Shown piece by piece: positions 33,417-46,140 of a stretch of 64,000 bases of DNA. Position 1 is the stretch's first letter. Every line of letters begins with the position of its first letter. Made by a program: the position numbers and the translations under genes. The DNA comes from Pyrus communis. Its lineage: Eukaryota > Streptophyta > Magnoliopsida > Rosales > Rosaceae. The stretch covers positions 16,113,725-16,177,724 of the forward strand of contig NC_084808.1 in the NCBI RefSeq assembly GCF_963583255.1, written 5' to 3'. The notes under the pieces are model-generated. The model was given only the letters and a program-made list of their open reading frames with translations, was not told the DNA's origin and searched no databases.

Positions 33417-34901
33417 CTCATTGATAGGATTTTTACCACCTGCAAAAGTAAGGATAAAACACTTAAAATACTTGCAAGAGTACAAGGTAATTGTAGTGTA
33501 GTCGGCTCTAGTAAGGTCATTCTCCACATGGATTGAATGAATAATTTATGTAAATACCAAATCTTAATTAAATATTTGAAAACAAAATTTGGAAAAGGTT
33601 GATTTTATGAACTAAAATATTAAAAAAGAATTTAATTAAAAACAATTAAATAAATGGGAAGGTAAAGAAAACAAAAGAAAATAGTTTTGAAAATCTATTC
33701 CGCCGTCACCTTAACAATTCTACATAGTTCTTCCAATTACTTATGAATTACCCTTGTATATTTTGAAGGTTAGGTTTTCCTAAAGTATATCCTACTTGGA
33801 ACCTCCAACATAGAACGATATCTAACATGCAACCCGTCCGTGGTGTCTAGATCGGATGTGAACGTGCAATACTCATTAAGTTTTGTGAAAATCTTTTGAA
33901 AAATCATGCAACCCTTAAGACGTGTCGTGCATCCTAAGAAGGTACACATATTAACCACAAGAAGCCTTGGTCAATTTTAGGGACAGCCCTTCGCCAAAAT
34001 TGCATCAAATTACTTTTCTAAATATCTTAATGGTGGCCAATCATCCAGACAAGTAGATAGTTTCAAACATGGTGATTAATAATTCAAAACCTACATGCAT
34101 AATATCATAAGTAAATTGAAAAGAAACTATATATTCTTACTAAGGCTCGTGGGCTCGCCCTAGCAAACGAAACTAGTTACGAACAATCATAAAACAAAAT
34201 ATTATTAAGAACATGAATAGAAAACACCTTGAAAATAAATTTGAATTGTCAAAAGCAATTCTCCAAATTAGTGTGTGCGTTCTCTCCTCTCAACCCTAAT
34301 GGCTAAAAAAGTCTTATTTATACTATTACAAAATAAAATTCTTACTAGAAAAGGTCTTCTAAAAACTAGGAAACATAATAACTTAAGTGAAACTAGGAAA
34401 CATAATAACTTAAGGGAAACTAGGAAACATAATCCTAATCAAATATGGGAAATCTGCCCAGCCACAAATCAGACACGTTTCTGTATCTTCAGAGCTCCAA
34501 AACAGGGCCAGAACAGCTAGGATTAAAGTTTGAGATGTCCCGAACATAATTACAGAAGGCCTCGAACCCAAAAAAACATCATCTTGGATGCCAAAAAGCC
34601 CAAATAAGCTCAAAACGTCAGTTTGGCAGCACTACACGCTGCTCCTTTATTTCATCCCTATAAATTATCCACTTGGTATAAAATTTTGAAACTTTGACAC
34701 AAATAGGTTGAAAGACACACGAACATCCTTCAATTCGAATTACTCCAAAATTCATCCATTTGGTCACTTTTTACTCAAGAAGAAGTTGGATGCCCTACAT
34801 AGGAAATATAAGCCAAAGTATCAAATTCCTCACAAAATAACTAATAAATTAATACTAAGATTAGGGTAAAATATATAGTATATAGTTGACTCATCACTCA
34901 T
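33417..34901 (-). mobile_element. Solo LTR, 1475 bp, TSD CTCAT
   Basis: A segment from TGATAGGATTTTTACC (33422) to AGTTGACTCATCA (34896) is flanked by CTCAT at 33417-33421 and 34897-34901. Its ends are TGAT...ATCA, as in an LTR. No internal domain, primer-binding site or second LTR is present. On the minus strand TATAAATA (34322-34315) is followed about 30 bp later by a plausible RNA start, so the LTR promoter probably faces left. Inside, a 25-bp unit (GAAACTAGGAAACATAATAA and four more) is repeated about three times at 34362-34437. It probably arose by LTR-LTR recombination. The superfamily is unknown; the size suggests Ty3/gypsy. Confidence 0.8.
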
Positions 34902-35445
34902 AGCAGTGCATACAACAGTTAACACAAATTAAAATGTAGCGCTTGGCATAATCAAAATTGTGACTGTGCCATTATTACAACTAGATAAATAACAGTAAGT
35001 GTAAGTGGATAGTCTCACTGCCAAAGTGTAAGTGGATCATAATCATTTATCTAGTCAAAATCATTTCGAAGATACTAACCCCCGTTTGAAAAATGTATAT
35101 AGTTTAAAACTACATAATAGTATCTACTATAATATATAGTCAAACAATATCCTTATTCCAAGTCAATCAATTCATATCAAATCATCAAACAATCACATCA
35201 AAACAATTCAAAGATCATATCTAAAATCAATCACAAAACTAGCATACTAGTATAGTATAGTGAGCAAATGAAACGACATCTACCTACACAAGAGCTAGCC
35301 TCTACTAGAAATATCGACACCTGCAATTAATTAATTCTATGGACTACGGCTGAAGATATCTATACGAAGTGCATGATGACCATGTGGTGAAAAGAAAATA
35401 AATCACCAAAGTTATTATTAGATTAACTATAATGTCAACATTAAC
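34902..35445. other. Intergenic DNA, no gene seen
   Basis: AT-rich, with a few direct repeats such as GTAAGTGGAT near 35000-35040. No supported feature was seen. Confidence 0.4.
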
Positions 35446-35595
35446 TTTTTTTTTTAAAAAAAAAAGGGAGACAACATGTGGCAAGCTACGGTTATCCACC
35501 CCTTATGGGGCCAGGAAGACTCACAGAGACATTTCACCCTCCCTCTGGCCACAATCAAGTAGACTCACTACTTAAGTCTCATCAAAGGCTAGCTC
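35446..35595 (-). mobile_element. SINE copy, family shared with 50.1 and 57.0 kb
   Basis: The minus strand reads a body (GAGGGTGAAATGTCTCTGTG, TCTTCCTGGCCCC) followed by GGATAACCGTAGCTTGCC and an A-rich tail (plus-strand T/A run at 35447-35465). The 3' block 'GGATGGATAACCGTGATTTG' recurs at 50206-50225 and in similar form at 57110-57130. Confidence 0.65.
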
Positions 35596-36703
35596 AAATC
35601 ATTCATTTAAAAAATATACTTTAATAAAAAAACGTAAGTTTTGAAGGGATCCACTCACAAGTAGCCCATGCATATTTCCTTGTTAGGCTCCTTGCCTTGG
35701 TCCTATTTATCCGAACTTGTACCTTTGAATGTATAACTTAGCTTATATAAGCACTTTTTAACTTTCCTCTAATTTAACATCCAAAAGTACTATTTCAACA
35801 TTGAATTTGCACGAACGGAGGGTGTCACGTGATTCACAATGTTGAATAACCTAAGGTTAGGTCTCGGTTCTGCACGCGCCGCCATTGTTGTCGCTGGCTA
35901 ATCCGTCGTTGGCGGCAAATGTGCTGTCATACTCACCTTCACGGTTCGGCAAGTAGACGTCACAGTCATTGGATCCACATGCTACTGCAATGGTGTCATG
36001 TGTCGTTTGATCACCGGTGGACACGTTGCCATCGTCGCCATCGACAAGCGTGCCGTTGGTTACAAATGCAGTGGCACACTCACTGCTGTGGTTCAGCGAG
36101 TAAACGTGCAGTCGTCGAGACCATGCGCCGAGCGGCGGAGAAACTAATAGAAGGTAAGAGAATATACCTTCTCTAATGAAAGATTCTGCTAACACATAAA
36201 ATGGTTCAAATAATATGCTCTCCTTAGCATTACCCATATTGTTATGTGGTAAGGATTATACCTGACAGTAGTTTGTAAGTTTGTAACATGGTTGATATAA
36301 GAATTCATGTTTTCAGTGAAGATTGCATATTTATATGTCCATTTTACATGATGGTGTCTGGTGTCTGGGTAGTCATATTTACTCAGTGCTTTGTTGGGAT
36401 GGAAATCCTTGGTTTGCATAATTCATAATGAAAAGTTGTTCAAAAAAAAAGGAAAAAGATAACGGTAAAGTGTAAAGTGCCCGACGTTGTTCTAGTATTT
36501 TCGTTATTGAACAGAAAAATATGACTTTTTGAGCACAGTATGCCTCTTTTGTGGAAGCAAAACTCTTAGTCAAAGGGATAAAGACTTTGGATTTTGCTCC
36601 ACTTCAAGTTCCAGAGTTGTCAATTCTTGCTTTCCTTTATATGTTCCTTGATTTAAACACAAATTCAAAAAGAGAAATGATGGGAAATTTGTGGTGTTTT
36701 TGT
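35596..36703. other. Intergenic DNA, no recognised gene
   Basis: There is a GC-richer patch at 35860-36130 with open frames on both strands (minus 36237-35857, 126 codons). I recognise no domain in it. The composition is unlike its surroundings and may be a decayed gene or transposon piece. Confidence 0.35.
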
Positions 36704-36891
36704 AAGCATTTGAACTATATGCTAAGTTATTAGTTCTACGAGTGTTTTAATCACAATTGTTAAATCTTTTATTTTCAATCTCTTTCATTCATTTTTTAAG
36801 CATTTGAACTATATGCTAAGTTATTAGTTCTACGAGTGTTTTAATCACAATTGTTAAATCTTCTATTTTCAATCTCTTTCATTCATTTTTT
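36704..36891. repeat. Tandem duplication, 2 x 94 bp
   Basis: 36704-36797 and 36798-36891 differ at one position (TCTTTTATT versus TCTTCTATT). The event is recent. Confidence 0.9.
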
Positions 36892-36902
36892 ACATTACTC
36901 AG

Positions 36903-37620
36903 TACTACATACCAACAACAAGAAGAACAATAACAATCAAGTCTTATTTCACTAAGTTGGGTCGACTGTATGAATCCTAGAGCACCATTGCCCTAGTTTT
37001 GTGTCATGTCTTCCACTAGTTCCAAGTACCCTATTGCTTTCCTTAAGTCTCTTTTCAAGTCTTCCTAGGTCTTCCTCTACTCCTTTTATCTTAAGCCTAC
37101 GTGTCACATCCCGGCTCGGGCCAGTCATGCCTCGATCTAGGTTAGGGTGTGTCATTACGCCTTATAGTTGTATCTTCTAACTAGAGCATCAGTAGACTCA
37201 CGTGTCCAAACCACCTTAACCAATTTTCTCTCATCTTATATTCCATTGCAGCAGTCTTGCTTTATATCGGATATTCTCGTTCTTAATCTTATCCCTTCTC
37301 ATGTGCCCACACATCCAACGTAGTATTCTCATCTTTACTACACTCATTTTTGCACGTGTTGATTTTTGACCACCCAACATTTCGTGCCATAAAGCATTGT
37401 TGGCCTTATTATCGGCCAATAAAATTTTCCCTTGAGCTTTAGTAACATACGACGATTGCATAACATACCCAATGCACCCTTCTACTTCATCCATCTAACT
37501 TGTATTATATGGTTGAGATCTCATGATAGATCCAAGATAGCGATAGCGTTCACTCTTTGGTATTTCATGATCTTCAAATCTTCACTCCTATCTCATTTAA
37601 ACTCCCATTCCTACTAAACT
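36903..37620 (-). mobile_element. RTE-type LINE, 3' end remnant
   Basis: On the minus strand the C-terminal region of an RTE-clade endonuclease/reverse-transcriptase frame is visible in pieces: MDEVEGCIGYVM, MRILRWMCGHMRRDKIKNE, ENWLRWFGHV and RGRPRKT. The 3' end is GTCGACCCAACTTAGTG followed by a (TTG)n-like tail (plus strand CAACAACAAGAAGAAC near 36913). This 3' signature is typical of plant RTE elements. It is 5'-truncated and full of stops. Confidence 0.7.
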
Positions 37621-37624
37621 TCAG

Positions 37625-38034
37625 TACTACGTACTGTTGAAGAAAAATTGCAGCTTAACAGAAATGATAAACTTTTGGGAAATAAAATGTCAAGGATAAG
37701 GCTTTTTCCAAAGTGGGCACCTTAGGTTATTTGGTTGTGGTCTAAAGTGGATGTCCTGTCCTTTTTTATATGTTGTTGGCTTGATCATGGTGTTTTCGTT
37801 TTCCGTTCTCACTGGATGCAGTTCAGTCTTATAAATGCCCTTCCCCAATAAATGAAGCAGAATGTTATACCCTCTGTTGTAGGTAAGTTTCAGCCGTGAA
37901 AAGGGGTTTGGGGTTTTCTATTCATAGTCATTCAGAACATTTATCTAATACGACATCACATGAACGCGACAAGATACACGCTTGAAATTGGTTATTAAAA
38001 TTGAATTTGAAACCCTCACTGGATCAAAGGAGGA
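37625..38034. other. Intergenic DNA, no gene seen
   Basis: No feature could be supported here. Confidence 0.4.
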
Positions 38035-38039
38035 CATGC

Positions 38040-38593
38040 TGTAAGGATTACAAAAGTAACATGCACATATATAGACGTGCATGTGATAATGGGACAATAG
38101 GGTTATAGGATTACATGAACCATATTTCTATGTAACAAGGAAGGACTGCATGCAGATACGCAAAATATAAGGTCTACATAAAACTTACCTGAGGAAGAAG
38201 AAGCCATTGCAGAGTTCTAGGTTGTCTTCTACTTCCAGTACTTGAATAATATCACTCTGTTATATGAATAGGGTTCAGCATATCTGAAAGATTAAGCATA
38301 TGGAAGCAGGGACTTAACCATAGTATTTATATCATTAGGGTTTAATCATAACTGGCCTATTATTGGTTGTGAAAATTAAACCCTATCACTTAAGTGATTG
38401 AGTCCTACCATGATTCTATATCTTTGTAGCGAAACCTATTAGATTTCTTTGAGGTTAATTGCAAAGGTTATGAATCCATAATCCTTATTTGACTAGGACT
38501 ATTAGATTACTTATGTCGTTAACAACTCGATGAACAAGTGGCTTACAACACAAGTAATTCAATACATCATTCATTGTCATTCACAACTTTACA
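38040..38593 (-). repeat. Left (3') LTR of copia E
   Basis: On the minus strand it runs from TGTAAAGTTGTGAATGAC to TTGTAATCCTTACA. It aligns end to end with 46690-47244. Confidence 0.9.
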
Positions 38594-39002
38594 TTCTCCC
38601 ACTTGAATGTCAATGGTTTATCCTAAGAAATAAGAACTCATGGTGATCACTGAGTCTTCATAAGTATGCAACAAACTTTCCTAGCAACCTGTCAGTTTGA
38701 ATCGAATGCATAACCAAAGAAAACTAAGAACAACTTGGTCTGTTCCTTGCACTCCAAGATCACATACACATTCAAATTAAAGCACTTTGTTGCTAACAAA
38801 TTCATGGTGTCAAGAACTAATAATCAAAACATTAGTTCACAAAACAAACTAAAATTAACTTCAGTATGAAATCTGTTAAGAATAGTATATCAGTTATGAA
38901 ATTTCCATACTGATAAACTCATACATAGTTCAAATAACAAAAGAAATTGACAAAGAACAATAGCCAACAATTGAATGTATCACATAAGAATCAATTGAGT
39001 GC

Positions 39003-42000
39003 TTACTCCCACTCATTGACTAAATCAAAAGAGTCTCTCATTCCCATATCAAAAGTGTGCTTCTTGAATACTCCCATTGTTAAAGCCTTTGTAAGAGGGT
39101 CATCAACCATAAGTTCTGTGCTTATGTGTTGAATATCAATAGTTCCCTTCCTCACTTCATCCCTTACCTTCAAGTACTTCATATTCATAAGTCTGTTTGT
39201 AAGTGATCTATTGTTATTCTTCAAGAAAAACATTGCTGCCTTGTTGTCACAGTAACTTAAGTGGCTTTTCAATGTTGTCCACCACACTTAATCCCTTTAC
39301 AATAGTTCTGAGCCAAATTGCCTGTTTGGTTGCAGTATAAGATCTAATAAACTCAGCCTCCATAGTCGATGAAGCAATCAATTTCTGTTTGGCACTTTTG
39401 CATGACACAGCACCACCAACAAACATAAATATGTATCCATTAGTTGATCTTCGTTCATCAACACATAGTCCCAAATCTGAATCAGTATAAGCCAATAACT
39501 CAAATGCATCAACATGTTTATAAGTGAGCATTTAATCTCTGGTTTTCTTGAGATATCTCAAGACTTTCTTGGCTGTAATCCAGTGAGGTAGACCAGGATT
39601 TGCTTGAAACCTGCCTAGTACACTAACTGCAAATGCCAAGTCTGGTCTTGTACACACTTGAGCATACATCAAGCTTCCCCTAAGTGATGCATAAGGCTTG
39701 TCTTTCATACTCTCCTTCTCTAATTCATTTTTGGGGCTTTGTTCACTACTCATTTTGTCCCCTTTCCTAATTGGTAATTCACTACCAGTGTATTTATGCA
39801 TATTAAATCTTTTAGTGATCCTGTCAACATATTGCCTTTGTGAGAGACCAAGAGTTCTTTTGTTTCTATCTCGAATGATTTCTATGCCTAGCACAAACTT
39901 GGCTTCCCCCAAGTCCTTCATGTCAAAATTTGTAGCTAACATGTCTTTGGTAATTTGCAGCAAGGTGAGATCCGAACTAGCAAGTAGAATGTCATCCATA
40001 TATAAGACTAAGAAGATGATTTTTGACAACTTACCTTAAGATACACACATTCATCCACTTGTTTTCTTGGAAACCAAACTTTGACATTACAGTATCGAAC
40101 TTCTTGTTCCATTGTCTGGAAGCCTACTTCAAACTATAAATGGACTTATAGAATTTGCATACCATTGACTCCTTCCCCTTTTCAACAAATCCTGGTGGTG
40201 GAGTCATGTAAATGTCTTCTTTAAGGTCTTCATTGAGAAACGCAATCTTGACATCCATCTAGTGCAGTTCTAGGTCTAAGTGTGCAATGAGTGCCAAAAT
40301 GACTCTTATAAAGTATATGGTTGAAACAGGAGAGAAAATCTCATTATAATTGACTCATTCCCTTTGTGTGAACCCATTTCCAACTAATATGACTTTATGT
40401 TTGTCAATGTTACCAAATGAGTCTCTTTTAGTTTTGTAAACCCACTTGCAACCTACTGTTTTAGTAACCCCACTTGGTTTTGAAACTAGAGTCCATACCT
40501 AGTTCTTTTACATGGACTTCAATTTCTAATCCATTGCAGCCTGTCATAGCTTGGATCTTATGCTAGTGATAGCCTGATGATGAGTGATGAGATCATCTTC
40601 ATCTCCTATATTGTGCTCAGCTTCATTCGGGTATACGAAATCTGAAAGAATGACTGTTTTCCTTGCTTTTTGTGATTTTCTCACACTCACTATTTCTTCA
40701 TGAACTTGATCTTGAGTTGCTGCTTCCATTGTAGTGCCAACATCTGAAATTAGATCATCCAATGGAAGTGTAAGGTCCACTTCCATTTTTATAATATCAT
40801 TAGCAACAGGTACTTATGTTTCGGTCCCCAAAAGGTTGAAATCTACAGTGGAAATCTCAAGTTATATATGTATTTGCATAGATAGCACAGTTTCTTGTTG
40901 AGGAAGGAAACCACTCAAGCTATTATCAGTAGCTAATTCTTTGAATTCTGGAAATGTTGACACACCTTCAATTAACTGAACTTCATCCAATTCTTTAACA
41001 AATTTGGCATTGTGGGTCTCCATTATTTTGGAGTGACCATGAGACCAATAAAATTTGTACCCTTTGGATTTCTCAAAAAATCCAATAAATCTGCAACTCA
41101 TGGTTATGGGATCTAGTTTCTTCTCAATTGGATTATAAAACCTTGCCTCAGCTTTGCAACCCCATATCTGGAAATGGTTGAAGCTTGGTCTTCTTCCAGT
41201 CCATGCTTCAAAATGCACCATGTCAACTGACTTACTTGGTACCCTATTCAAGATATAGTTTGCAGTTTTTAGTGTTTGACCCCAGAGAAAGATTGGCAGC
41301 TTAGAGTCGGAAAACATCGATCTTATCATGTCTTTGAAGGTCATGTTCTTTCGTTATGCAACCCCATTTTATTGGAGAGTACCTGGGGTTGTGTATTGTG
41401 CCATTATGCTATTCTTCTAAAGGAAGGTTGCAAAAGGACTTTTATGATGTCCAGCTTTAGAATACCTGCCAAAGTACTCACCACCTTTATCGGATTTTAC
41501 GATTTTAATGTGTTTCTTTAGTTATTTTTCAACTTCTAGCTTGTAAATCTTAAAACACTCCAATGCTTCAGACTTTTCTGACATAAAAAAGACATAAGTA
41601 TATCATGAAAAGTTATCAATAAAGGTTATAAAATATGACTTTCCACATATAGTTTTGTTTGGAAATGGTCCACAAATGTCAGTGTGTATTATTTCAAGTA
41701 GGTTTTGACTTCGATTTGATCCCTTCTTTCTTGTATTGGTTAGTTTTCCTTTGTAACAGTCTATGCACTCTTTAAAATCATTGAAATCCAGTGGTGGCAA
41801 TAGGTTTTCGTTGGTTAACTTAACAATCCCTTCCTTAGAGATGTGCCCTAGCCTCTTGTGCCATAGCATAGAGGTTTTTTCAAATGTGAGCATTCTCTTG
41901 GAACCAACATGATGAGCATTAAAGCACTCATTTATATATGAACATTTCATTTGCCACATATCAATATTAAGAACTGCATATGCCAGCAAGTTGTTTAATT

Positions 42001-42400
42001 TATTTGAATCATAAAAATGTACAATTTCTTGGTCACCAACAAAGGATAAACCAGACTCTACTAACTTAGAAGCTGAAATCAAACTCCTTCTCATGGAAGG
42101 CACATAAAGCACTGGACTCAATTTTAAAATAAAACCAGAAGATAATACTAGTTGGACACTCCCTATTGACTCGACAGCAACCTTGCTCCCATTCCCAACA
42201 TAGACATTGTAGACTTCATTGTTTATCTCCTTTGTTTTTTAGACGCCCTGCAAAGAATTAGTGAAGTGAATAAAACATCCAGTGTTAAACCACCAACTCT
42301 CTGGTGGAATGTAAACCAAATTTGACTCAACACACACAAAGACATTGAAAATTTTACCTTTTCTGGAAAACCAGTTTTTGAAACCAACACAGTTCTTTCT
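39003..42400 (-). pseudogene. Copia E pol remnant: protease/integrase, RT, RNase H
   Basis: Going down the minus strand: PVLYVPSMRRSLISASKL and WHKRLGHISKEGIVKL with CIDCYKGK (42121-41603, GAG-pre-integrase and integrase zinc region), IIHTDICGPFP and FITFIDNFS (integrase core start), FLWGQTLKTANYILNRVPSK and FIGFFEKSKGYKFY (41344-40862, integrase C-terminal), then RT with LVLYMDDILLASSD, DMKDLGEAKFVLGIEI and RPDLAFAVSVLGRF (40029-39532), and RNase H with AYTDSDLGLCVDERRSTNGY and ASSTMEAEFI (39531-39247; end at 39003). Frames are interrupted between the blocks, and the first half of RT (about 40540-40040) is full of stops. Confidence 0.88.
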
Positions 42401-42935
42401 CAAGTGACCCGTTTCCTTTCAAAAATAGTATTCCTTTTCTTTTTCGATTTCAGTGTTCACATGTTTGAGTTTGTGAAATCCTTTAGAGGTGTTAGCACTT
42501 TTAAATGAAGAAGAAAATGCTTTCTTCTTTAGCTTACGAGTAGTGAACAATGAACCAGCATTTGTGACCTTGACACTTTTGTCAACTTGAATGATATTTA
42601 CTTTAGTTGACTTATCTACCTTGAGTCTATCTTCTTCTTGTGTGCACACATTGAAATCAACTCATAAATTCCCCATTTTTCTTCAGTGTATTATATGAAA
42701 CTTTTAGCTGTCCATACTTGGATGGTAAAGAATTAATGTGAACTAGAAATAGATCAGTCATTGGGACTTAGAGATCCTTCAGTTTTTTAAACAGATCCAC
42801 CATCTTGAGAATATGTTCTCTTACATTGCCAACTCAATCAAATTTTATGAAGGTAAGCTGTGTAAGAAAAATACCTATTTTAGCTTTCCCTGACTCTTTG
42901 AATTTCTCTCCCACTGCAGCCAAGAAATTTTTAGT
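42401..42935 (-). pseudogene. Copia E gag, 3' part
   Basis: The minus strand reads FLAAVGEKFKESGKAKIGIF, VREHILKMVDLFKKLKDL, a stop, LVHINSLPSKYGQLKVSYN and then a basic region (KLKKKAFSSSFKSANTSKGF). It is the continuation of the gag started at 46137, cut off by the CACTA element. Confidence 0.75.
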
Positions 42936-45789
42936 ATTTACTACAAGAAAACATGGATTAGGTGATGAAATTTTTTGTGGCACGGAAAAATTTATCACAT
43001 TTGGGTAAAATAAATGACGCTTTTTTAGAAATCGTCACATAATAATTTTCACTAGACACCAAAATACTTTGCGTCACATAAACTTTTGAATTCATCACAA
43101 ACTATTGGGTGGGAAATTTTACCACGGAATGAAATGTTAATATGTGACGAATCTTTAAATTTCATCACATAACAAAGGAGAAGGCCACGTTATGTCATTC
43201 GTCACATATAGTATTAAAATAAAAAATAAAATATACCGAAGAAATAATATCAAAACCCCAAATTGTAAAACCTATTTCATTTAGTTCTCACCCATTCCGA
43301 TCGTCTTCAGCTCCCCTTTGCTTACTCTTTCACCCCGACTCTGATGACCAACCATTAGTGGTTGCCAGTGACGGCAACAACCACCTTTCTCAACTACTCT
43401 CTCAGTATCCTCTGCTGCTCGTTCTCTAACTCTCTCCTCTCTCTGACATAACAAGACCTAAATTGGGGAAAGAGAGATTCGGTCTTCTATCGAGTTCTTC
43501 AGGCGAAAACAAGGTACTTATTTGTTTCCCTACATTTCTTTAATTGTCTTTTGGATTTTCTTCTTCAATTGGTTATTTGGTTGCCAAGCTTAGACACCCA
43601 ATTTTAACAGATCCACAAAATGTGAAACTTTAATTTTAATTTGCTACTATTTCTTTGCCTTTGATTTTTGTCATTGTTAGTGGCGACCAAAAAAGGCAAT
43701 GAGCAAATGGACATGGGAAGTACAGAACTCTTTGGATGAATGTTAAAGAGTGTAGATCACCTTCATACGCTCAACCCAATCTAATAGGTTGAATTCTCTT
43801 TTCAATTTTTTTCTATCATTTCTTTTTTCTAAATTTGGTTTTGAATTTGTAGGTACTTGCCTCCAGCAGCCCTCTGCTTGCACATCCGCACTCTGCAGCC
43901 TCTAATTTGGGTAAATTTTGGTTTTGATTTTTCTAGGTCTATATGTATTTGTGTCTGGCTGTTTAATTCTATGATTGAGCATTTTCAACTAGATATATTA
44001 TTATATATGGAGGATCTATAATCAATTTTTCCATTTGCTTTTTACTTTTTCGTATTTTTCTTTTTACTGTGAATTGTCGGATGAGATTATTTTTCTGGAA
44101 TGCTTCTATTTTTCTTGTAGGATGAAATTATTTTCTAGAATGCTTTTGTTTTTAATGCAGAATGAAAACATACATAATTGTTTAAGTTACCACTTTATAC
44201 TCTGCAGTCAGTTGCTAGAACTATCATTTATGTTTTCCAGAGAAGTGATTTTATTATGTGAGGTTCTATTGGAATCCAGAACAGTAAATGCTCTGTCCTT
44301 GAGTATTATTACCTTAAGAACATTTGACAAAATTAGAAATTTAAGACATAATCGACTGTTGATTAAGATTGGGACTATTGTGGAATTATCAGCTATTAGC
44401 ATATAAATGCTCCCAACTGTAATGTTTATCTTTATGTTGTTCTACCTTGTTATACTACGCATCATGGATGCTTATCTACTCATGTAGCTTGTGTAATACT
44501 TGTATCACTCATATGAGAGTCAAGAATTGATCAGTATATACTTCATTAGTAGTGATATCAATTTGATCTTTATAAAAGTTGAATGTTAAAATTACAGTGA
44601 ATAAGTAGTTTATGGTATGAAACTATATATGTTTTTCTTGTTAATTAATGGTCTTTTAATGTAGGATGTTTTCAAGCAAAATTTATATAATCGTAAGAAA
44701 CAAAAGTATTACCACAAGGGAGGGGCAAAACCATTTCATCCAACATGCAAGGAAGGCTCACAAGGTAATGAAATTAAAGTGAATATAAAACTCATTGTGT
44801 AATTTAGATAGGCTTGTCTGTTATGTTTCGTTCTTCTTACTGTAACTATTGCTTCAATTCTTAGTTTCTTTTCTTTTGTTGTTATTCAAATCTCAATGCA
44901 CCTGCTATTCTCTAGACACCAATGTTTATTTTTTTCTCTTTTATTATGTAAGGATAAGATGAAGAAAAGGAAGGATGGAGTTAAAGGAGAAAGTATTAAG
45001 AGAAAGTATTAAAGAAGCGCTTGAGATAGTGATGGTGATCTTTCAAATGACAATGATACTTATGCTGAACTAAAGACCATGATATGGCTGATGACTTATA
45101 TTATGTATTTTGTTGTTGGTTTCAAACATGCACACGGTATACCTGTTTTGTTACCGACTCAATGCCTTAAGAATCTTGTTAGCATCTCAATATGTTTAGA
45201 GGTGTTAGGATGCTTATGTTAGCTTTTGGGATATACACTTAATGTATATATTGGATGTAACCTAACTTATTGATCAATGAAATATGATTAACCAAAGTAT
45301 TGCCTTATATTTGTTATGAATTCTAATTCTAGATGATGAAGCAGGGAATAAGTGGTAATTGGTTCATCACGAATTGTACCTAATAGGTATATGATTTTGA
45401 CACGTGGCACAAATTGCGCCACATGCCAAAGGAATAAGTGACGCTTTCAGTCTCACTTATCCTCAGCCATAGCATTCTAGGATCAGATTGGGTGATGATA
45501 AATTCCTCATTTATACATTTGTTATGTGACGAACTTATAGGTCACTTACTTTTGTGTTTTGTGGCGCTTATTCTGTCACAGTTAAAGTTATTAAGTGATG
45601 AATTCGACGTCACAAATACTAAAAATATGTGGCGAATGTAAAATTCATCACGTAGACTATAGGTGACGCTGTATAGGTGACAAACATAGTGATGCTGGAT
45701 TTTTGTCATATATAATCAAATGTGACGAATTTTCATGTTTATGTGACAAGGGTCTATCGCCACCTAAGCCATGTTTTCTTGTAGTGATT
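42936..45789. mobile_element. CACTA (En/Spm) element inserted in copia E, TSD ATT
   Basis: The right end, read inward, is CACTACAAGAAAACATGG; the left end is TACTACAAGAAAACATGG (first base changed). Both continue with (A/C)TTAGGTG, giving about 26 matching bases. The 3-bp target duplication ATT flanks the element (42936-42938 and 45787-45789), as expected for CACTA. Subterminal regions (about 42960-43230 and 45360-45760) are full of copies of 'GTGACGAA' and 'TCGTCACATA', likely transposase-binding sites. The 2.85-kb interior has exon-like segments with donor sites (43440-43512, 44664-44765) but no transposase domain that I can recognise, so it is probably non-autonomous. Confidence 0.88.
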
Positions 45790-46140
45790 GTCTTGTTTTG
45801 GGATCCCTCCTTTGACTGACTAAGTTATTGCTTTCTTCATGATCATTAAGGACATTCTGTTTGCCCTTTCCCACTTCTCAAACTTGATCCTTTGGTCTGC
45901 CGTGCTAGTGTCAGTGAGATCTGCAGGCTTATCCTTTTTAATCGCCAAATCGAGATCCATGATTCCAAGCACAATTTGCACATCCTCTTTCCATTTCTTG
46001 AAGTTGGAACAGTCAGGGTTTTGATGTTTTGAAAATTTAGAGAAGTCATGCGAAGGGTTGAAACATGTGCACACAAATTTATCAATCAATAGGTTTCTAG
46101 AATTTACAGTACTTAACATAATTGGGAAAACTCTCACAGA
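45790..46140 (-). pseudogene. Copia E gag, 5' part
   Basis: The frame 46137-45820 reads a copia gag start: CTCFNPSHDFSKFSKHQNPD, CSNFKKWKEDVQIVLGIMDL, DLAIKKDKPADLTD and FEKWERANRMSLMIMKKAI. It is cut by the CACTA insertion at 45786 and resumes at 42935. Confidence 0.75.

Noticed and set aside
36704..36891. Possible CRISPR-like or satellite array
   Set aside because: There are only two copies of a 94-bp unit without spacers; a simple recent tandem duplication is enough.
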